Source of the DNA: CAVVIO01 sp963748095
GTDB lineage: Bacteria; Bacteroidota; Bacteroidia; Bacteroidales; UBA10428
Reading direction: 5' to 3'
Assembly: GCA_963748095.1 (NCBI GenBank)
Contig: CAVVIO010000044.1
Location: 12,150 to 76,149 of the forward strand
Length of the DNA stretch: 64,000 nt
This document shows positions 45,078 to 54,334 of the stretch, one piece after another; the first letter of the stretch is position 1; every line of letters begins with the position of its first letter. The position numbers were made by a program, and so were the translations under genes. The notes under the pieces are model-generated. The model did not search any database, had not been told where the DNA came from, and worked only from the letters and a program-made list of their open reading frames with translations.

Positions 45078-47504
45078 TTATTCATATTTAAGCGACTGGG
45101 CAGGGTTGATGTGCGAAGCTATATAAGCCTTGTAACTTACCGTTATCAATGCAATAATCAACGCGATAATAAATGCCGCAATGTATGAAATGGCACTCAT
45201 ATCTATTCGATAATAGAAATCCTGTAACCAGTTTTTCATGACGAAATAGGCAACTACCCAGGCAATAACCGTGGAGATAGATATCAGCAGGATAATCTCC
45301 TTCAACAGCATAACAATTACATTGCTGCCTGAGGCCCCCAAGGCTTTTCGCAATCCTATTTCACGCGTCCGTTGTTCGGTAGTGTAAGAAGTTAGTCCGA
45401 ATAAACCGAGCGCAGCAATAAGAATTGAAAAAATTGCAAAACCAAGGGTAATATCGCTGGTACGTCTTTCCTGTTTGTATTGATTTTGAAAATCTTCATC
45501 CATGAAAAAATACTGTATCGGATCATTTGATGTAAATGACTTCCATGTTTTCTGGACATAATTAACGGTTGCTGGTATATTCTTCGGTGCCACCCTTATT
45601 GAGATATATCCCCAACGCGAATTTTTATGCTTCAGAATAAATGCACAAGGCTGTATTTCCTGCTGCAATGAGGTAATATGAAAATCTTTCACCACCCCAA
45701 TCACATGCAGAAATACTCTTTCTTCCGGTTTCATACCCGGTTGAATAAAGCGGGTGGATAAGGGCTTCTCCAGATTAAATTTCTTAACTGCCATTTGGTT
45801 GATGACTATTGCAGCCGTATCTGATGCATATTCCTTCGAAAAAAAGCGGCCATCAGCTATCTTCAATCCATAAGTTTCCGGATATTCTTCATCAATCCAG
45901 TTTATTTGCATCAGATATGTTTGATCGGCATTTCTCCCTTCTATAGTGTACCCATTATTATTGTTAGGATAGCCGGGGACGGAGGTTGAATAAGAACAAC
46001 TGATAACTCCGGGGTATTTTTTGACTTCCTGTCTGAAAGATTCCTGTTTATCACCTAAAGCTTCTGCTCTCCTGATTACCATTAATTGTTCTTTGTTAAA
46101 TCCCAGGTCTTTATTGAGCATGTAATGAATCTGCCGAGAAATAATGATCGTACCAAGAATAATCAATATGGAAATAGAAAATTGTAAAACAACAAGCACA
46201 CTTCTTAACCAGCCACTTCCTGCTTTAAGATTTAACTTCCCGGTAAGAACTTTAATCGGACTAAATGAGGCCAGGAAAAATGCCGGATAACTCCCGGCTA
46301 AAGTACCTACCAGAAATGAGAGTAATATCAATCCGGGTATAATATACCAGTGTTTCAGGTATTGCATACTCAAATGAAGCTGAATCATATTATTAAAGTA
46401 GGGAAGGGTAATTTCGATCAGTACAATGGCCAGGATCAGGGATATGAAGCTTAACAATACCGATTCTACCAGAAATTGACGGATGAGGGTAGCTTTTGAA
46501 GAACCTACAACCTTTCTCACCCCTACCTCCCTGGCACGTCCTGCTGAACGGGCTGTAGAGAGATTCATATAATTAATGCTTGCTATTACGAGTATTAATA
46601 GAGCTATTATTGAAAAAATGTAAACATACTTTTTATCAGTTGTAGGCCGAAGACCCGCCTCAACTGAAGGATTCATGTGAATATCCAGTAAAGGCTGAAG
46701 GTAAAAACCATAGCTATTTCCCGAAGCCTCAAATTCGTCGATAGTAATATTTAACACTTGTTGTAACTGGGGTCCCATGTATTTTTCAAGTATACCCGGA
46801 AATTTATCTTCCACATCTTTATAGGAAGCATCAGGGGCCAATAATAAATAGGTGTATAAAAAGTTAGAAAGCCAGAAATCGCTTTTTGAACGTTCATCAG
46901 ACGAAATGGAAGCAATCATTGAATAACCGAAATGGGATGTTACTGGAGGATCAATAACTACGCCGGTTACAGTATAATAAGCGGTGTCTGTATTTATTTT
47001 TATGGATTTGCCAATCGGGTCTTCATTGCCAAAAAAACTTTTAGCCGTCGATTCACTTAAAACAACTGTATGAGGTTCTGTTAAAACTTTCTGTGGATTG
47101 CCCTGCAACAAGGGCAATGTAAAAATATCAAAGAAGGTGGAATCGACAAAGATCATATCTTTTTCCACAAAGCTTTTATCATCAAACTTTACTACTACTT
47201 CACCCCAATTCTCCAGTCGTGTGGCATTTTCCACCCCGGGAATTTCATCACGAAAAATCGGGCCAATAGGTGCAGCCGTATAAGCGCTGTTTAATTCAGC
47301 TTCTCCTATCTTTCCTTTCAATACTACCCGGTATATCCTGTCTTTGTTTTTATTAAAACGATCATAACTAAACTCATTCACTACAAACAAAATGATGAGA
47401 ATACTACAGGCAATACCTATGGCCAGTCCGGCTACATTGATAAAAATGTATGATTTGTGCTGGGTAATGTTCCTGATGGCTACTTTGAAAAAATTTTTTA
47501 TCAT
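45078..47504 (-). CDS. ABC transporter permease, MacB/FtsX type
   Basis: Inner-membrane protein of 808 residues with two FtsX/MacB_PCD units, the usual size for Bacteroidota. First TM about 20-42 (SYIFINVAGLAIGIACSILIILFV), then a large periplasmic domain (SYDRFNKNKDRIYRVV onward). Three TMs follow in the middle (VYIFSIIALLILVIASINYMNL, YIIPGLILLSFLVGTLAGSYP, VLVVLQFSISILIILGTIII), then a second periplasmic domain (VISCSYSTSVPGYPN). The C-terminal TMs include ILIAALGLFGLTSYTTEQRTREIGLRKALGAS. No ATPase is encoded next to it, so its partner lies elsewhere. Role is probably mechanotransmission or lipoprotein/peptide export. Confidence 0.9.
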   Translation of the reverse strand: MIKNFFKVAIRNITQHKSYIFINVAGLAIGIACSILIILFVVNEFSYDRFNKNKDRIYRVVLKGKIGEAELNSAYTAAPIGPIFRDEIPGVENATRLENWGEVVVKFDDKSFVEKDMIFVDSTFFDIFTLPLLQGNPQKVLTEPHTVVLSESTAKSFFGNEDPIGKSIKINTDTAYYTVTGVVIDPPVTSHFGYSMIASISSDERSKSDFWLSNFLYTYLLLAPDASYKDVEDKFPGILEKYMGPQLQQVLNITIDEFEASGNSYGFYLQPLLDIHMNPSVEAGLRPTTDKKYVYIFSIIALLILVIASINYMNLSTARSAGRAREVGVRKVVGSSKATLIRQFLVESVLLSFISLILAIVLIEITLPYFNNMIQLHLSMQYLKHWYIIPGLILLSFLVGTLAGSYPAFFLASFSPIKVLTGKLNLKAGSGWLRSVLVVLQFSISILIILGTIIISRQIHYMLNKDLGFNKEQLMVIRRAEALGDKQESFRQEVKKYPGVISCSYSTSVPGYPNNNNGYTIEGRNADQTYLMQINWIDEEYPETYGLKIADGRFFSKEYASDTAAIVINQMAVKKFNLEKPLSTRFIQPGMKPEERVFLHVIGVVKDFHITSLQQEIQPCAFILKHKNSRWGYISIRVAPKNIPATVNYVQKTWKSFTSNDPIQYFFMDEDFQNQYKQERRTSDITLGFAIFSILIAALGLFGLTSYTTEQRTREIGLRKALGASGSNVIVMLLKEIILLISISTVIAWVVAYFVMKNWLQDFYYRIDMSAISYIAAFIIALIIALITVSYKAYIASHINPAQSLKYE

Positions 47505-47771
47505 GTCATTTAAAGTTGAGAGCTACTATTTAATCCGATCAATCATCCCGATAAGATGAAATTTTAAATACATAATTTACCAAATTTTGTGCCATCGGAC
47601 AGAATGTTTTATAAATCTGACACTTATAAAACACTCCCGAAAAAATCATTTAATGAACAAAAAGGTAATTGTAACAATATGATACAAACACTGCACGAAA
47701 ACGAACATTCACCCTTTAATTGTTGAATTTTTCAATAAAAAACTTATGCAGGTGTTATTTGGCTGAGCGGA

Positions 47772-49442
47772 TTATTCTACAAAATCGGCTGCATAATATT
47801 TAGCTGTCAGTTTTTCGCCTGTAGCTTTCTCTATCATATCGTTCCAGTAATAGCGGGCTCCAGGTTCAAACACTTTTTCTTTCAGGTATTGGCCCACTTC
47901 AGGATGACCTGTAAAACAGGCTCCCTTGTGCCCGATAATATTTGTCTCCATATATGCATTCAACTGTGATGCAAGTAATTCACCCATCAGATAATTATGG
48001 TAATAACAAGGATAAAGAGCAATATGAATTTTAGCAGCCCAGTCGGCATTACTTCTGCCCTGTGGACGTTTTAACAATTGGTATTTCTCTACCAGGTCCC
48101 ACCATAATTTATTCAGATCCTGATCGGGATTTTCGTACATGCTTTTTTCAAAACGGTACATCACCTGGTTCCAACGGCTGAAAACAAGTTGTTGCAAGCG
48201 TAATGAATTTTTAACATCATTACTGATACTATCGGCTTCATCTTTACTGATCCCTATGTTTTTCATGATCCATTTAGGATTGGTTGCCAGCCTGCCGAAA
48301 AAGTTTGCAATAGCTTCCGTTGTAAAAGTATGTGCAGGCTCATGTAAAAAATAGGGTAACTGCGGATCAATATATTTATCATAGACTCCATGACCTAACT
48401 CATGAAGCATGGTATTTGTCCAATACTCGTTTTTTCTGACATTAGCCAGTACCCTGATATCTTTATCCCGGTCGATATTCGTGCAAAAGGCATGTTGGTT
48501 TTTGCCTTCCTTTTCATACAGGTCGCTTCGGGCAATAATATCATCCACGGGGAGATCAATGCCGGCATAGTATTTTTTTACAACTTCTATAACATCATGG
48601 TCTTTATAAAACTTATCCAGGTCGACATTGTATATTTTAGGACCTTCCTGGAAAAAGCGATCCTGGTAATGCCAGGGCATCAGCTCTTCTTTCCCTACAT
48701 GATCACGCGCACTCAGATAATTATCGATATTTGATTTCAATTCTGCAAATGCCCCACTTGTAAGGGTATCTAATTCCGAGAACAAATTTTCGACCTCTTC
48801 CGGATCCTGATCGGAAATTTTTAACGACATCTCATGAAAATTACTGAACCCCAAATCATTGGCAATTTCATTCCGCAACTTGACCAGTTCGATTACATCG
48901 TCTTCCACAGCATTTCCGATTTCCTTACTTGACGCCCATGCTGCTTCTAATTCCTTGGAATTGGTGGAATTAATAAGAATACTGTCAATAATATTGTCTG
49001 AAATTTTTTCCCCGTTCAATACAGCCCTGAATGTTGAAAATTTTTGTTCAAGTTTGCTTTGTGCCTTTATAAGCCTGGCCTGTTTTGCCGGATCAATTTG
49101 ATATTCCAGCATGGTATTGTATAATATTCCGACCTGCCTTTTTAAAAGCTCGTCCTGAATTTTTCCAGAAGATTTGAATGATTTCAACTGTTTAAACAGA
49201 ACAGGGTCAGACATAATTCCCGCTATTTTCAGCTCATATTCCATTGCTTTTTGATAGTCCTCATCACTGCCTGAAACAGCCGCCTCATATGAAGCTTGAT
49301 TATATCCCGAATATAAAGGGACAACCTTATTTTCCAACGAATCGATGAAAACCGATAAATCTTTTTCCACTTTGTTTTGTTTATTATTACACGCATAAAA
49401 AGCGAAAAGCAAGGTTAGTATAACCAGATTTAAGTATTTCAT
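47772..49442 (-). CDS. Zinc metallopeptidase lipoprotein of the M2/M3 (ACE-like) group
   Basis: Lipoprotein of 556 residues (signal MKYLNLVILTLLFAFYAC, lipobox Cys18) predicted to be a periplasmic or surface-anchored dipeptidyl carboxypeptidase or oligopeptidase. The zinc site is HELGH (347-351), with the third ligand Glu in TFTTEAIANFFG about 26 residues later. The preceding strand NTMLHELGHGVYDKY and the following FLHEPAHTFTTEAIA match M2/M3 gluzincins. The helical N-terminal half (30-240) forms the cover. A -33/-7 pair lies upstream (49463-49492). Confidence 0.86.
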   Translation of the reverse strand: MKYLNLVILTLLFAFYACNNKQNKVEKDLSVFIDSLENKVVPLYSGYNQASYEAAVSGSDEDYQKAMEYELKIAGIMSDPVLFKQLKSFKSSGKIQDELLKRQVGILYNTMLEYQIDPAKQARLIKAQSKLEQKFSTFRAVLNGEKISDNIIDSILINSTNSKELEAAWASSKEIGNAVEDDVIELVKLRNEIANDLGFSNFHEMSLKISDQDPEEVENLFSELDTLTSGAFAELKSNIDNYLSARDHVGKEELMPWHYQDRFFQEGPKIYNVDLDKFYKDHDVIEVVKKYYAGIDLPVDDIIARSDLYEKEGKNQHAFCTNIDRDKDIRVLANVRKNEYWTNTMLHELGHGVYDKYIDPQLPYFLHEPAHTFTTEAIANFFGRLATNPKWIMKNIGISKDEADSISNDVKNSLRLQQLVFSRWNQVMYRFEKSMYENPDQDLNKLWWDLVEKYQLLKRPQGRSNADWAAKIHIALYPCYYHNYLMGELLASQLNAYMETNIIGHKGACFTGHPEVGQYLKEKVFEPGARYYWNDMIEKATGEKLTAKYYAADFVE

Positions 49443-49462
49443 AAGATTAGTATTTATTGGTA

Positions 49463-49492
49463 CAAGTATACTAAAATAAAGTATTGATCCAA
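49463..49492 (-). promoter_or_regulatory. Putative promoter of the metallopeptidase gene
   Basis: Minus strand TTGG (49489-49492), then TATACTTG (49463-49470), one mismatch from TAnnTTTG, about 18-19 nt apart; the start codon is about 20 nt downstream. Spacing agrees with Bacteroidota sigma-ABfr promoters. Confidence 0.35.
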
Positions 49493-49613
49493 TTTAAGAA
49501 ATGACTTTTATTAACGTTTTCGCTGCTATATGCCAATATGACATAAAAGTCATTTATTTTAATATGGTAAAGAATTTGATAATAAAACGTTGGATAAATA
49601 AAAAATAAAGATT

Positions 49614-50318
49614 ATGATAGGATATGGTCAATTATTGATATTCGGCTTATTTATGATAATAAGCCTGATCATAGGGGAACAATTGAAAGCAAGATTCAGA
49701 AAGTATTCAAAAATCCCCGTGAATGCTAATTTAAGTGGGAAAGAAGTGGCAGAAAAGATGCTGCATGAAAATGGTATTAACGATGTAAGAGTGATACCGG
49801 TTGACGGACAATTAAGCGATCATTATAATCCGGCAAATAAAACAGTTAGTTTGAGCCCGGATGTATACAATGGCCGAAATGTGGCAGCTGCCGCTGTAGC
49901 AGCACACGAATGCGGTCATGCTGTTCAGCATGCTCACTCCTATGCTTTCCTGCAGTTGAGAACAGCACTGGTGCCAATTCAGAATGTAAGTGCTAAAATT
50001 ATGAACATCATTTTTATGGCGATGTTTTTTGGATTTTTATTCCTTCCCGGATTAATCAATATCCAAACAGCACTGATAATTATCGTTGCCTGTTATGCAG
50101 TATTTACATTATTTGCATTTATAACACTGCCGGTAGAAATCGATGCCAGCCGGAGAGCCCTGGCCTGGCTTAATGTGAGCGGAGTAACCAGTTCGTCGTC
50201 ACATGAACAGGCTAAAGATGCCTTAAAGTGGGCCGCTTATACTTATGTTGTAGCCGCCTTATCCTCACTGGCAATGTTATTATATTTTCTGATGTTGCTG
50301 GTAGGTAGAAGAAATTAA
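49614..50318 (+). CDS. YugP-type membrane zinc metallopeptidase (DUF2227)
   Basis: Integral membrane protein of 234 residues. N-terminal TM 4-21 (YGQLLIFGLFMIISLIIG), then a cytoplasmic or periplasmic catalytic loop with NPANKTVSLSPDVYNGRNVAA and the zinc motif HECGH (98-102) in AAHECGHAVQHAHSY. Two TMs follow (IMNIIFMAMFFGFLFLPG, ALIIIVACYAVFTLFAFITLP), then the family motif LPVEIDASRRALAWL, and a last TM at the C-terminus. Physiological substrate is unknown for the family. Ends at a strong terminator shared with the convergent kinase gene. Confidence 0.92.
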   Translation: MIGYGQLLIFGLFMIISLIIGEQLKARFRKYSKIPVNANLSGKEVAEKMLHENGINDVRVIPVDGQLSDHYNPANKTVSLSPDVYNGRNVAAAAVAAHECGHAVQHAHSYAFLQLRTALVPIQNVSAKIMNIIFMAMFFGFLFLPGLINIQTALIIIVACYAVFTLFAFITLPVEIDASRRALAWLNVSGVTSSSSHEQAKDALKWAAYTYVVAALSSLAMLLYFLMLLVGRRN

Positions 50319-50338
50319 TGAATATACCTTGAAAAATT

Positions 50339-50367
50339 AGCCCGGCTTTTTTTCCGGGCTTTTTTTT
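50339..50367. terminator. Rho-independent terminator, bidirectional
   Basis: Stem agcccgg (50339-50345) / ccgggct (50354-50360) with an 8-nt loop and a run of eight T from 50360. On the opposite strand the stem is followed by aattttt, so it can also serve the convergent glycerate kinase gene. Confidence 0.88.
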
Positions 50368-50385
50368 GAATTTTTCTTATATGTT

Positions 50386-51528
50386 TTATCTCAGTAGCAT
50401 TCCTGTTCGTAACAAATGCATTATTCTTTCACCTGCATTTGTTAACAATTCAGGAGCCCTTCGAATCGATTCTTCGGACTTCATAGGACGATCGGTAATT
50501 GGAAACAGACAGTCGAAGCCCTGATGATACAATTCATCTACATCCTCTCCCAATGCACCGGTAACAGCAATTACTGCCTTTTCGAACTTTTTAGCCATTT
50601 TCATTACTCCGTAAGGGGCCTTGCCATACTGGGTCTGGTTATCCATTTTACCTTCGCCGGTAATTACCAAATCGGCCCATTTTACATATTTTTCCAAATG
50701 AACAAGTTCTTTAACGATCTCAAAACCCGGGCGTAGTTCTGCCGATAAAAAGGCAAATAATCCTGCTCCTAATCCCCCGGCTGCTCCAGCTCCTTTCAGT
50801 CCGGATATATCTTTGCCAAGAATTTTCCTGATCTTTTCTGAAAAATGAACCAGGTTTTCATCCAATTTTTCAGCCATGTGACTATCGGCCCCTTTTTGAG
50901 GACTATAAATTATGGATGCTCCGTCGGGCCCTGTCAACGGGTTTTCAACATCGCAGGCTACTATAAATATGGCTGAAGCAACTCGCTTATCAAATTCTGA
51001 TAAATCTATTGAATGGACCCTGTTTAATTCTCCCCCAACCGGATATACGAATTTTCCGCTTTTATCAAGTAATCGGGCCCCAAGTGCAACGGCCATACCT
51101 GCTCCCCCGTCGTTCGTGGCACTACCGCCTACACCAATTATAATTTTTCTGCACCCCTTATCCAATGCATCTTTTATTAGCTCTCCCGTGCCAATTGTAG
51201 TGGTAATCCATGGATTTCGTTCCTTTTTATCAAGCAATTCAAGCCCTGATGCTGCCGCCATTTCAATAACAGCAACATTATTATCCCCCAGAATTCCATA
51301 GAATGAGTCAATCTCCCTTCCTAAAGGATCATGTACTTTCAGGTTTTTAAGCCGGCCTTTCGCCGCATCAACCAGTGTAGGGACCGTTCCTTCTCCACCA
51401 TCAGCAACCGGAAGTAATTTTATTTCAGCTTTTGGAAATACTTTTTGTATCCCTTTACTTAAATGTTTTCCTACTTCATCAGCCGGGAGGCAATCCTTAA
51501 AAGAATCGGTGGCAATTAAAATCTTCAT
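50386..51528 (-). CDS. Glycerate kinase (GarK/GlxK family)
   Basis: Cytoplasmic kinase of 380 residues that phosphorylates D-glycerate to 2- or 3-phosphoglycerate. Family motifs in order: MKILIATDSFKDCLPADEV, LLPVADGGEGTVPTLVDAA (about 60), IEMAAASGLELL (about 91), IIIGVGGSATNDGGAGMAVALGARLLD (about 130), GAGAAGGLGAGLFAFL (about 245), DLVITGEGKMDNQTQYGKAP (about 291). It stands alone, convergent with the YugP gene. A 66-bp decayed copy of its middle lies at 52571-52636. Confidence 0.94.
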   Translation of the reverse strand: MKILIATDSFKDCLPADEVGKHLSKGIQKVFPKAEIKLLPVADGGEGTVPTLVDAAKGRLKNLKVHDPLGREIDSFYGILGDNNVAVIEMAAASGLELLDKKERNPWITTTIGTGELIKDALDKGCRKIIIGVGGSATNDGGAGMAVALGARLLDKSGKFVYPVGGELNRVHSIDLSEFDKRVASAIFIVACDVENPLTGPDGASIIYSPQKGADSHMAEKLDENLVHFSEKIRKILGKDISGLKGAGAAGGLGAGLFAFLSAELRPGFEIVKELVHLEKYVKWADLVITGEGKMDNQTQYGKAPYGVMKMAKKFEKAVIAVTGALGEDVDELYHQGFDCLFPITDRPMKSEESIRRAPELLTNAGERIMHLLRTGMLLR

Positions 51529-51827
51529 TTTTCCATTTCAGATAAATAAAACCTGTAAATATCCGGGATGACTATTATTCAAAATAAATCTGTTTATGAA
51601 ACAATAATAACTGACAAATTAAAGAAGAAATTCATTATAGTCACATTTTTCAGGTTGAATTAGTAATTGTTATTAAAATAAATTTTAGCCAATCAACTTG
51701 ATCGCCTGAAAATTATTAATATTCGAAACAAAAATTCCTTCATCACGTAAAGAAACATATCCTGAATCAGTCTCCATTCCATGACTTTGATGTATTTATA
51801 ATTTAAAAAATTAATATAATGTGTTAT

Positions 51828-52346
51828 ATGAAGAAAATTCTTTTATCATTATTTTTCCTGTTTGGTGTAATGAGATTGGCTGCGCCTCAGGTAAGCGCTT
51901 CTCAGGTAAGCGATGCTCAGGCTATTTTCATTTATAATTTTTCAAGACTTATAAAATGGCCTGCCAGCGCAACTCAGGGTGATTTTGTAATCGGAGTATT
52001 AAGCAGTAATGAAACTTATGAAAGTCTGATAAGTTATACTTCTACAAAAAAAGTAGGTACACAAAAAATAACTATTAAACAATTTAATAATCCGGAAGAT
52101 ATTACCGCTTGTAATATTCTATTTGTAGGTTCCTCAAGAAGTTCCAAAATGGATGAAATTAATAAAATGCTTATAGGAACGAATACACTGATTGTTGGTG
52201 AACACAGGGGAATAACAGAATCGGGTGCCGCTATAAATTTCGTAATAGTAGGTGATAGATTAAAGTTTGAATTAAACAAAAGCAATATCGATAAATACAA
52301 TCTTATAATAAGTAAGAGCCTTCAGGATATGGCATATACTAACTGA
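51828..52346 (+). CDS. YfiR-like DUF4154 exported protein
   Basis: Periplasmic protein of 172 residues. I use the ATG at 51828 (MKKILLSLFFLFGVMRLAAP), because the duplicate copy starts at the same point; an in-frame ATG lies at 51819. Mature part: AIFIYNFSRLIKWPASATQGDFVIGVL (the DUF4154 opening), KVGTQKITIKQFNNPEDITACNILFVGSS, NTLIVGEHRGITESGAAINFVI, RLKFELNKSNIDKYNLIISKSL. YfiR family members sense periplasmic conditions and control c-di-GMP enzymes in proteobacteria. In Bacteroidota the role is unclear and no diguanylate cyclase is nearby. The signal region carries a small internal repeat (QVSASQVSDAQ). Confidence 0.85.
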   Translation: MKKILLSLFFLFGVMRLAAPQVSASQVSDAQAIFIYNFSRLIKWPASATQGDFVIGVLSSNETYESLISYTSTKKVGTQKITIKQFNNPEDITACNILFVGSSRSSKMDEINKMLIGTNTLIVGEHRGITESGAAINFVIVGDRLKFELNKSNIDKYNLIISKSLQDMAYTN

Positions 52347-52373
52347 CATTATTTGTTTTTCAATGGATAAATA

Positions 52374-52401
52374 AAAGCGGCTCGTATGAACCGCTTTTTT
52401 T
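52374..52401 (+). terminator. Rho-independent terminator of the DUF4154 gene
   Basis: Stem aaagcgg / ccgcttt around the loop ctcgtatgaa, with seven T after the right arm, 28 bp past the stop codon. The same terminator recurs after the dead copy. Confidence 0.85.
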
Positions 52402-52570
52402 ACTAAAGGACTTTCCCGGTCATTCAATTTTTCATATTATTAATTGCTAATTAAGAAATTAATTCATTTGTCTGAATTTTTAAAGTATTCTGAAATAATT
52501 AAAATTCAACACAACCTTTTTATTTAAAAATCCATCATGTGACAAATAATGTTTCAATCAGAATATTTAT

Positions 52571-52636
52571 GGTAATAAATGGATTCCGCTCACTTTTATC
52601 AAGTAACTCCAACCGCGAAGTTGATGCCATCTCAAT
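52571..52636 (-). pseudogene. Glycerate kinase fragment carried with the duplicated segment
   Basis: Sixty-six bases align without gaps, at roughly three quarters identity by eye, to 51183-51248 inside the intact glycerate kinase gene (around the LLDKKERNPWITTT codons). No other part of the kinase is present. It adjoins copy 2 of the DUF4154 duplication. Confidence 0.7.
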
Positions 52637-52769
52637 CTGATTAACTGCAAATTTTCAGTCTCCGAAACAAAAATTCCTTCATTACGTAAAGGAGGGTACC
52701 TTAACCCAGACTCTCCAATATAATTATAACCGCGTATTTAATAATTAACAAATTAATATAAAGTAATTT

Positions 52770-53292
52770 ATGAAAAAAATTTATTTGTTGTCATTTTTTC
52801 TTTTTAGTGTAATGATAGGAGCAGTGCCTCGGGTAAACGCTCCTCAGATTAGCGATGCCCAGGCTATGTTTATTTATAATTTTTCAAGACTTGTAAAATG
52901 GCCTGCCAATGCAACTCAGGATGATTTTATAATCGGAGTGTTGGGAAATAATTTAACCTATGGATAGTTTGATTAAGTTATACTTCTTCAAAAAAAGTAG
53001 GCACACAAAAAATAACTATTAAACAGTTCAATAGTCCGGAAGAAATTACCGCTTGCAATATTCTGTTTGTAGGGTCCTCAAAAAGTTCCAAAATGGACAA
53101 AATTAATAAAATGCTTACAGGAACAAATACACTGATTATTGGTGAACACAGAGGGAATAACAGAATCCGGTGCCGCTATAAATTTCGTAATAGTTGGCGA
53201 TCAGATTAAAGTTCGAATTGAATAAAAGCAATATCGATAAATACGACCTTATAATAAGTCAGAGCCTTCAGAATATGGCATATACTAACTGA
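52770..53292 (+). pseudogene. Decayed duplicate of the DUF4154 gene
   Basis: It starts ATGAAAAAAATT at 52770 and matches the intact copy for 65 codons (YNFSRLVKWPANATQDDFIIGVLG). An AAG-to-TAG change then gives a stop at 52965. By comparison with copy 1, single-base insertions follow at about 52974 (gattaag for gataag), about 53151 (cacagaggg for cacagggg) and about 53203-53213. The end of the reading frame (SQSLQNMAYTN equivalent) is still recognisable at 53292. Not expected to be functional. Confidence 0.85.
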
Positions 53293-53318
53293 CATCCTTT
53301 GTTTTTCAATGGATAAAA

Positions 53319-53348
53319 AAAAGCGGCTCGTATGAACCGCTTTTTTTT
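53319..53348 (+). terminator. Duplicated rho-independent terminator
   Basis: Same stem and loop as at 52374-52401 (aaagcgg, ctcgtatgaa, ccgcttt) followed by eight T. It is better preserved than the dead gene before it. Confidence 0.8.
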
Positions 53349-53550
53349 ATTTAAGGATTTTCCCGGTCATTCCTTTCTCATATTATTAAATGCTAATTAA
53401 GAAATTCATTTATTTGTCTGAATTATTAAAGTTTTCTGAAATAATTAAAATTCAACGCAACCTTTTTATTTAAAAATCCATCATGTAATAAATGATGCTT
53501 CAATCAGATTAATTTTATAGGGTTTCTATCTATAAATAGATGTTTCAGCA

Positions 53551-53586
53551 AAAACCCCGGCATTGGATGTCGGGGTTTATTTTATA
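53551..53586 (+). terminator. Hairpin with short T-rich tail
   Basis: Stem aaccccg (53553-53559) / cggggtt (53571-53577) with an 11-nt loop and tail ttattttat. A weak terminator by T content. It follows no intact gene and may be left from a lost one. Confidence 0.5.
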
Positions 53587-53754
53587 TAAATTGTAAAATC
53601 CTTTGTAATACTTACTTTTTAATAAAGGACTTTATTTAATCAACAAAAAAATGTATTTCACCAAAGGTTACAAGACATTTAATATCTTACTTGTTTTTAA
53701 TCAATAATTTAACAACGCTTATCTAAATTTTTATTATTAAATCTGTATTTGACA

Positions 53755-53762
53755 TAAATTTG
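53755..53762 (+). promoter_or_regulatory. Bacteroidota -7 box (TAAATTTG) abutting the STAS gene
   Basis: Exact match to TAnnTTTG. The first ATG is at 53766, only 3 nt further, so transcripts from this box would be leaderless if that ATG is used. With the ATG at 53790 they would have a leader of about 25 nt, which favours the later start. Confidence 0.4.
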
Positions 53763-53765
53763 TTT

Positions 53766-54122
53766 ATGTCTTTATTAAAAGTAACGGCTATGAAAACAAG
53801 GAACATCTATTTTCTGACTTTTTTTCAAAAAAAAAGAAGTATAAAGGTCACCTTTGATGACATTAATAAAATTAATGTACATAATGCCGGAACCATTCAG
53901 GATAAATTATCGGGGATTGTGAGCAAACCTTATACTAACCTTGTGCTGGATGTAAAAAATATTGCATTCATCGACACTGCAGGTTTTAATATGCTGAACG
54001 ATGTGGCTAAAATTGGTTACAAACATGATTCTTCTGTAGAATTTAAAAATGTAGGCGCTGAAGTATCCGAGCTTATCGAGCTTGTTAAAAAACATTACCA
54101 GTTCACTATTAAGTATATATAA
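53766..54122 (+). CDS. STAS-domain protein (anti-sigma-factor antagonist-like)
   Basis: Small cytoplasmic protein of 118 residues from ATG 53766, or 110 from ATG 53790 (MKTRNIYFLTFFQKKRSIKV), which the promoter position favours. Residues about 30-115 form one STAS domain: ITFDDINKINVHNAG-like strand, IVSKPYTNLVLDVKNIAFIDTAGFNML with Thr at the position phosphorylated in SpoIIAA-type antagonists, and SSVEFKNVGAEVSELIELVK. Most antagonists act with a kinase/anti-sigma partner, but none is encoded nearby. A single-gene unit closed by the terminator at 54212-54243. Confidence 0.8.
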   Translation: MSLLKVTAMKTRNIYFLTFFQKKRSIKVTFDDINKINVHNAGTIQDKLSGIVSKPYTNLVLDVKNIAFIDTAGFNMLNDVAKIGYKHDSSVEFKNVGAEVSELIELVKKHYQFTIKYI

Positions 54123-54211
54123 ATAGTTGAATAATAAAAAATTACCATGAAACATGTTAGGCTTATTTTTACCTAAAACGACCAGATATGTTAACTAGCT
54201 TTGAATAAAAG

Positions 54212-54243
54212 AAACCGGCTTGATTTTCAATGCCGGTTTTTTT
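54212..54243 (+). terminator. Rho-independent terminator of the STAS gene
   Basis: Stem aaaccggc (54212-54219) / gccggttt (54232-54239), 12-nt loop, followed by T to 54243. Lies 90 bp past the STAS stop. Confidence 0.85.
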
Positions 54244-54334
54244 ATGTTTTCATTCGGCCAGTTGCTTACTGCCAGTTAATATTTGCACAGAAAAATTTTT
54301 TGAATACCATTAAATTTCAAGTGAATTCAGCAAA

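Larger units (their letters stand above)
51700..52562 (+). repeat. Segmental duplication, copy 1 (intact DUF4154 gene and flanks)
   Basis: About 0.86 kb, from the leader stretch with cgaaacaaaaattccttcat (51724-) through the DUF4154 gene, its terminator and a downstream tail ending at ttcaatcaga. It recurs, diverged, at about 52640-53507. Boundaries are by eye, within about 20 bp. Confidence 0.75.
52640..53507 (+). repeat. Segmental duplication, copy 2 (degenerate)
   Basis: Diverged copy of 51700-52562. The leader, the gene, the terminator and the tail (taaaaatccatcatgta, then ttcaatcaga) all correspond in order. It lies directly downstream of copy 1, with the kinase fragment at the junction. 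Confidence 0.75.
53293..53765 (+). other. Non-coding stretch after the dead DUF4154 copy
   Basis: Contains the copied terminator, the tail of the duplicated segment to about 53507, a second hairpin at 53551-53586 and, at its right end, a promoter-like box for the STAS gene. No gene is seen. Confidence 0.6.

Noticed and set aside
53551..53586. Small RNA gene ending in the GGGG/CCCC hairpin
   Set aside because: No -7 box precedes the hairpin at a suitable distance. The hairpin alone does not support an RNA gene.
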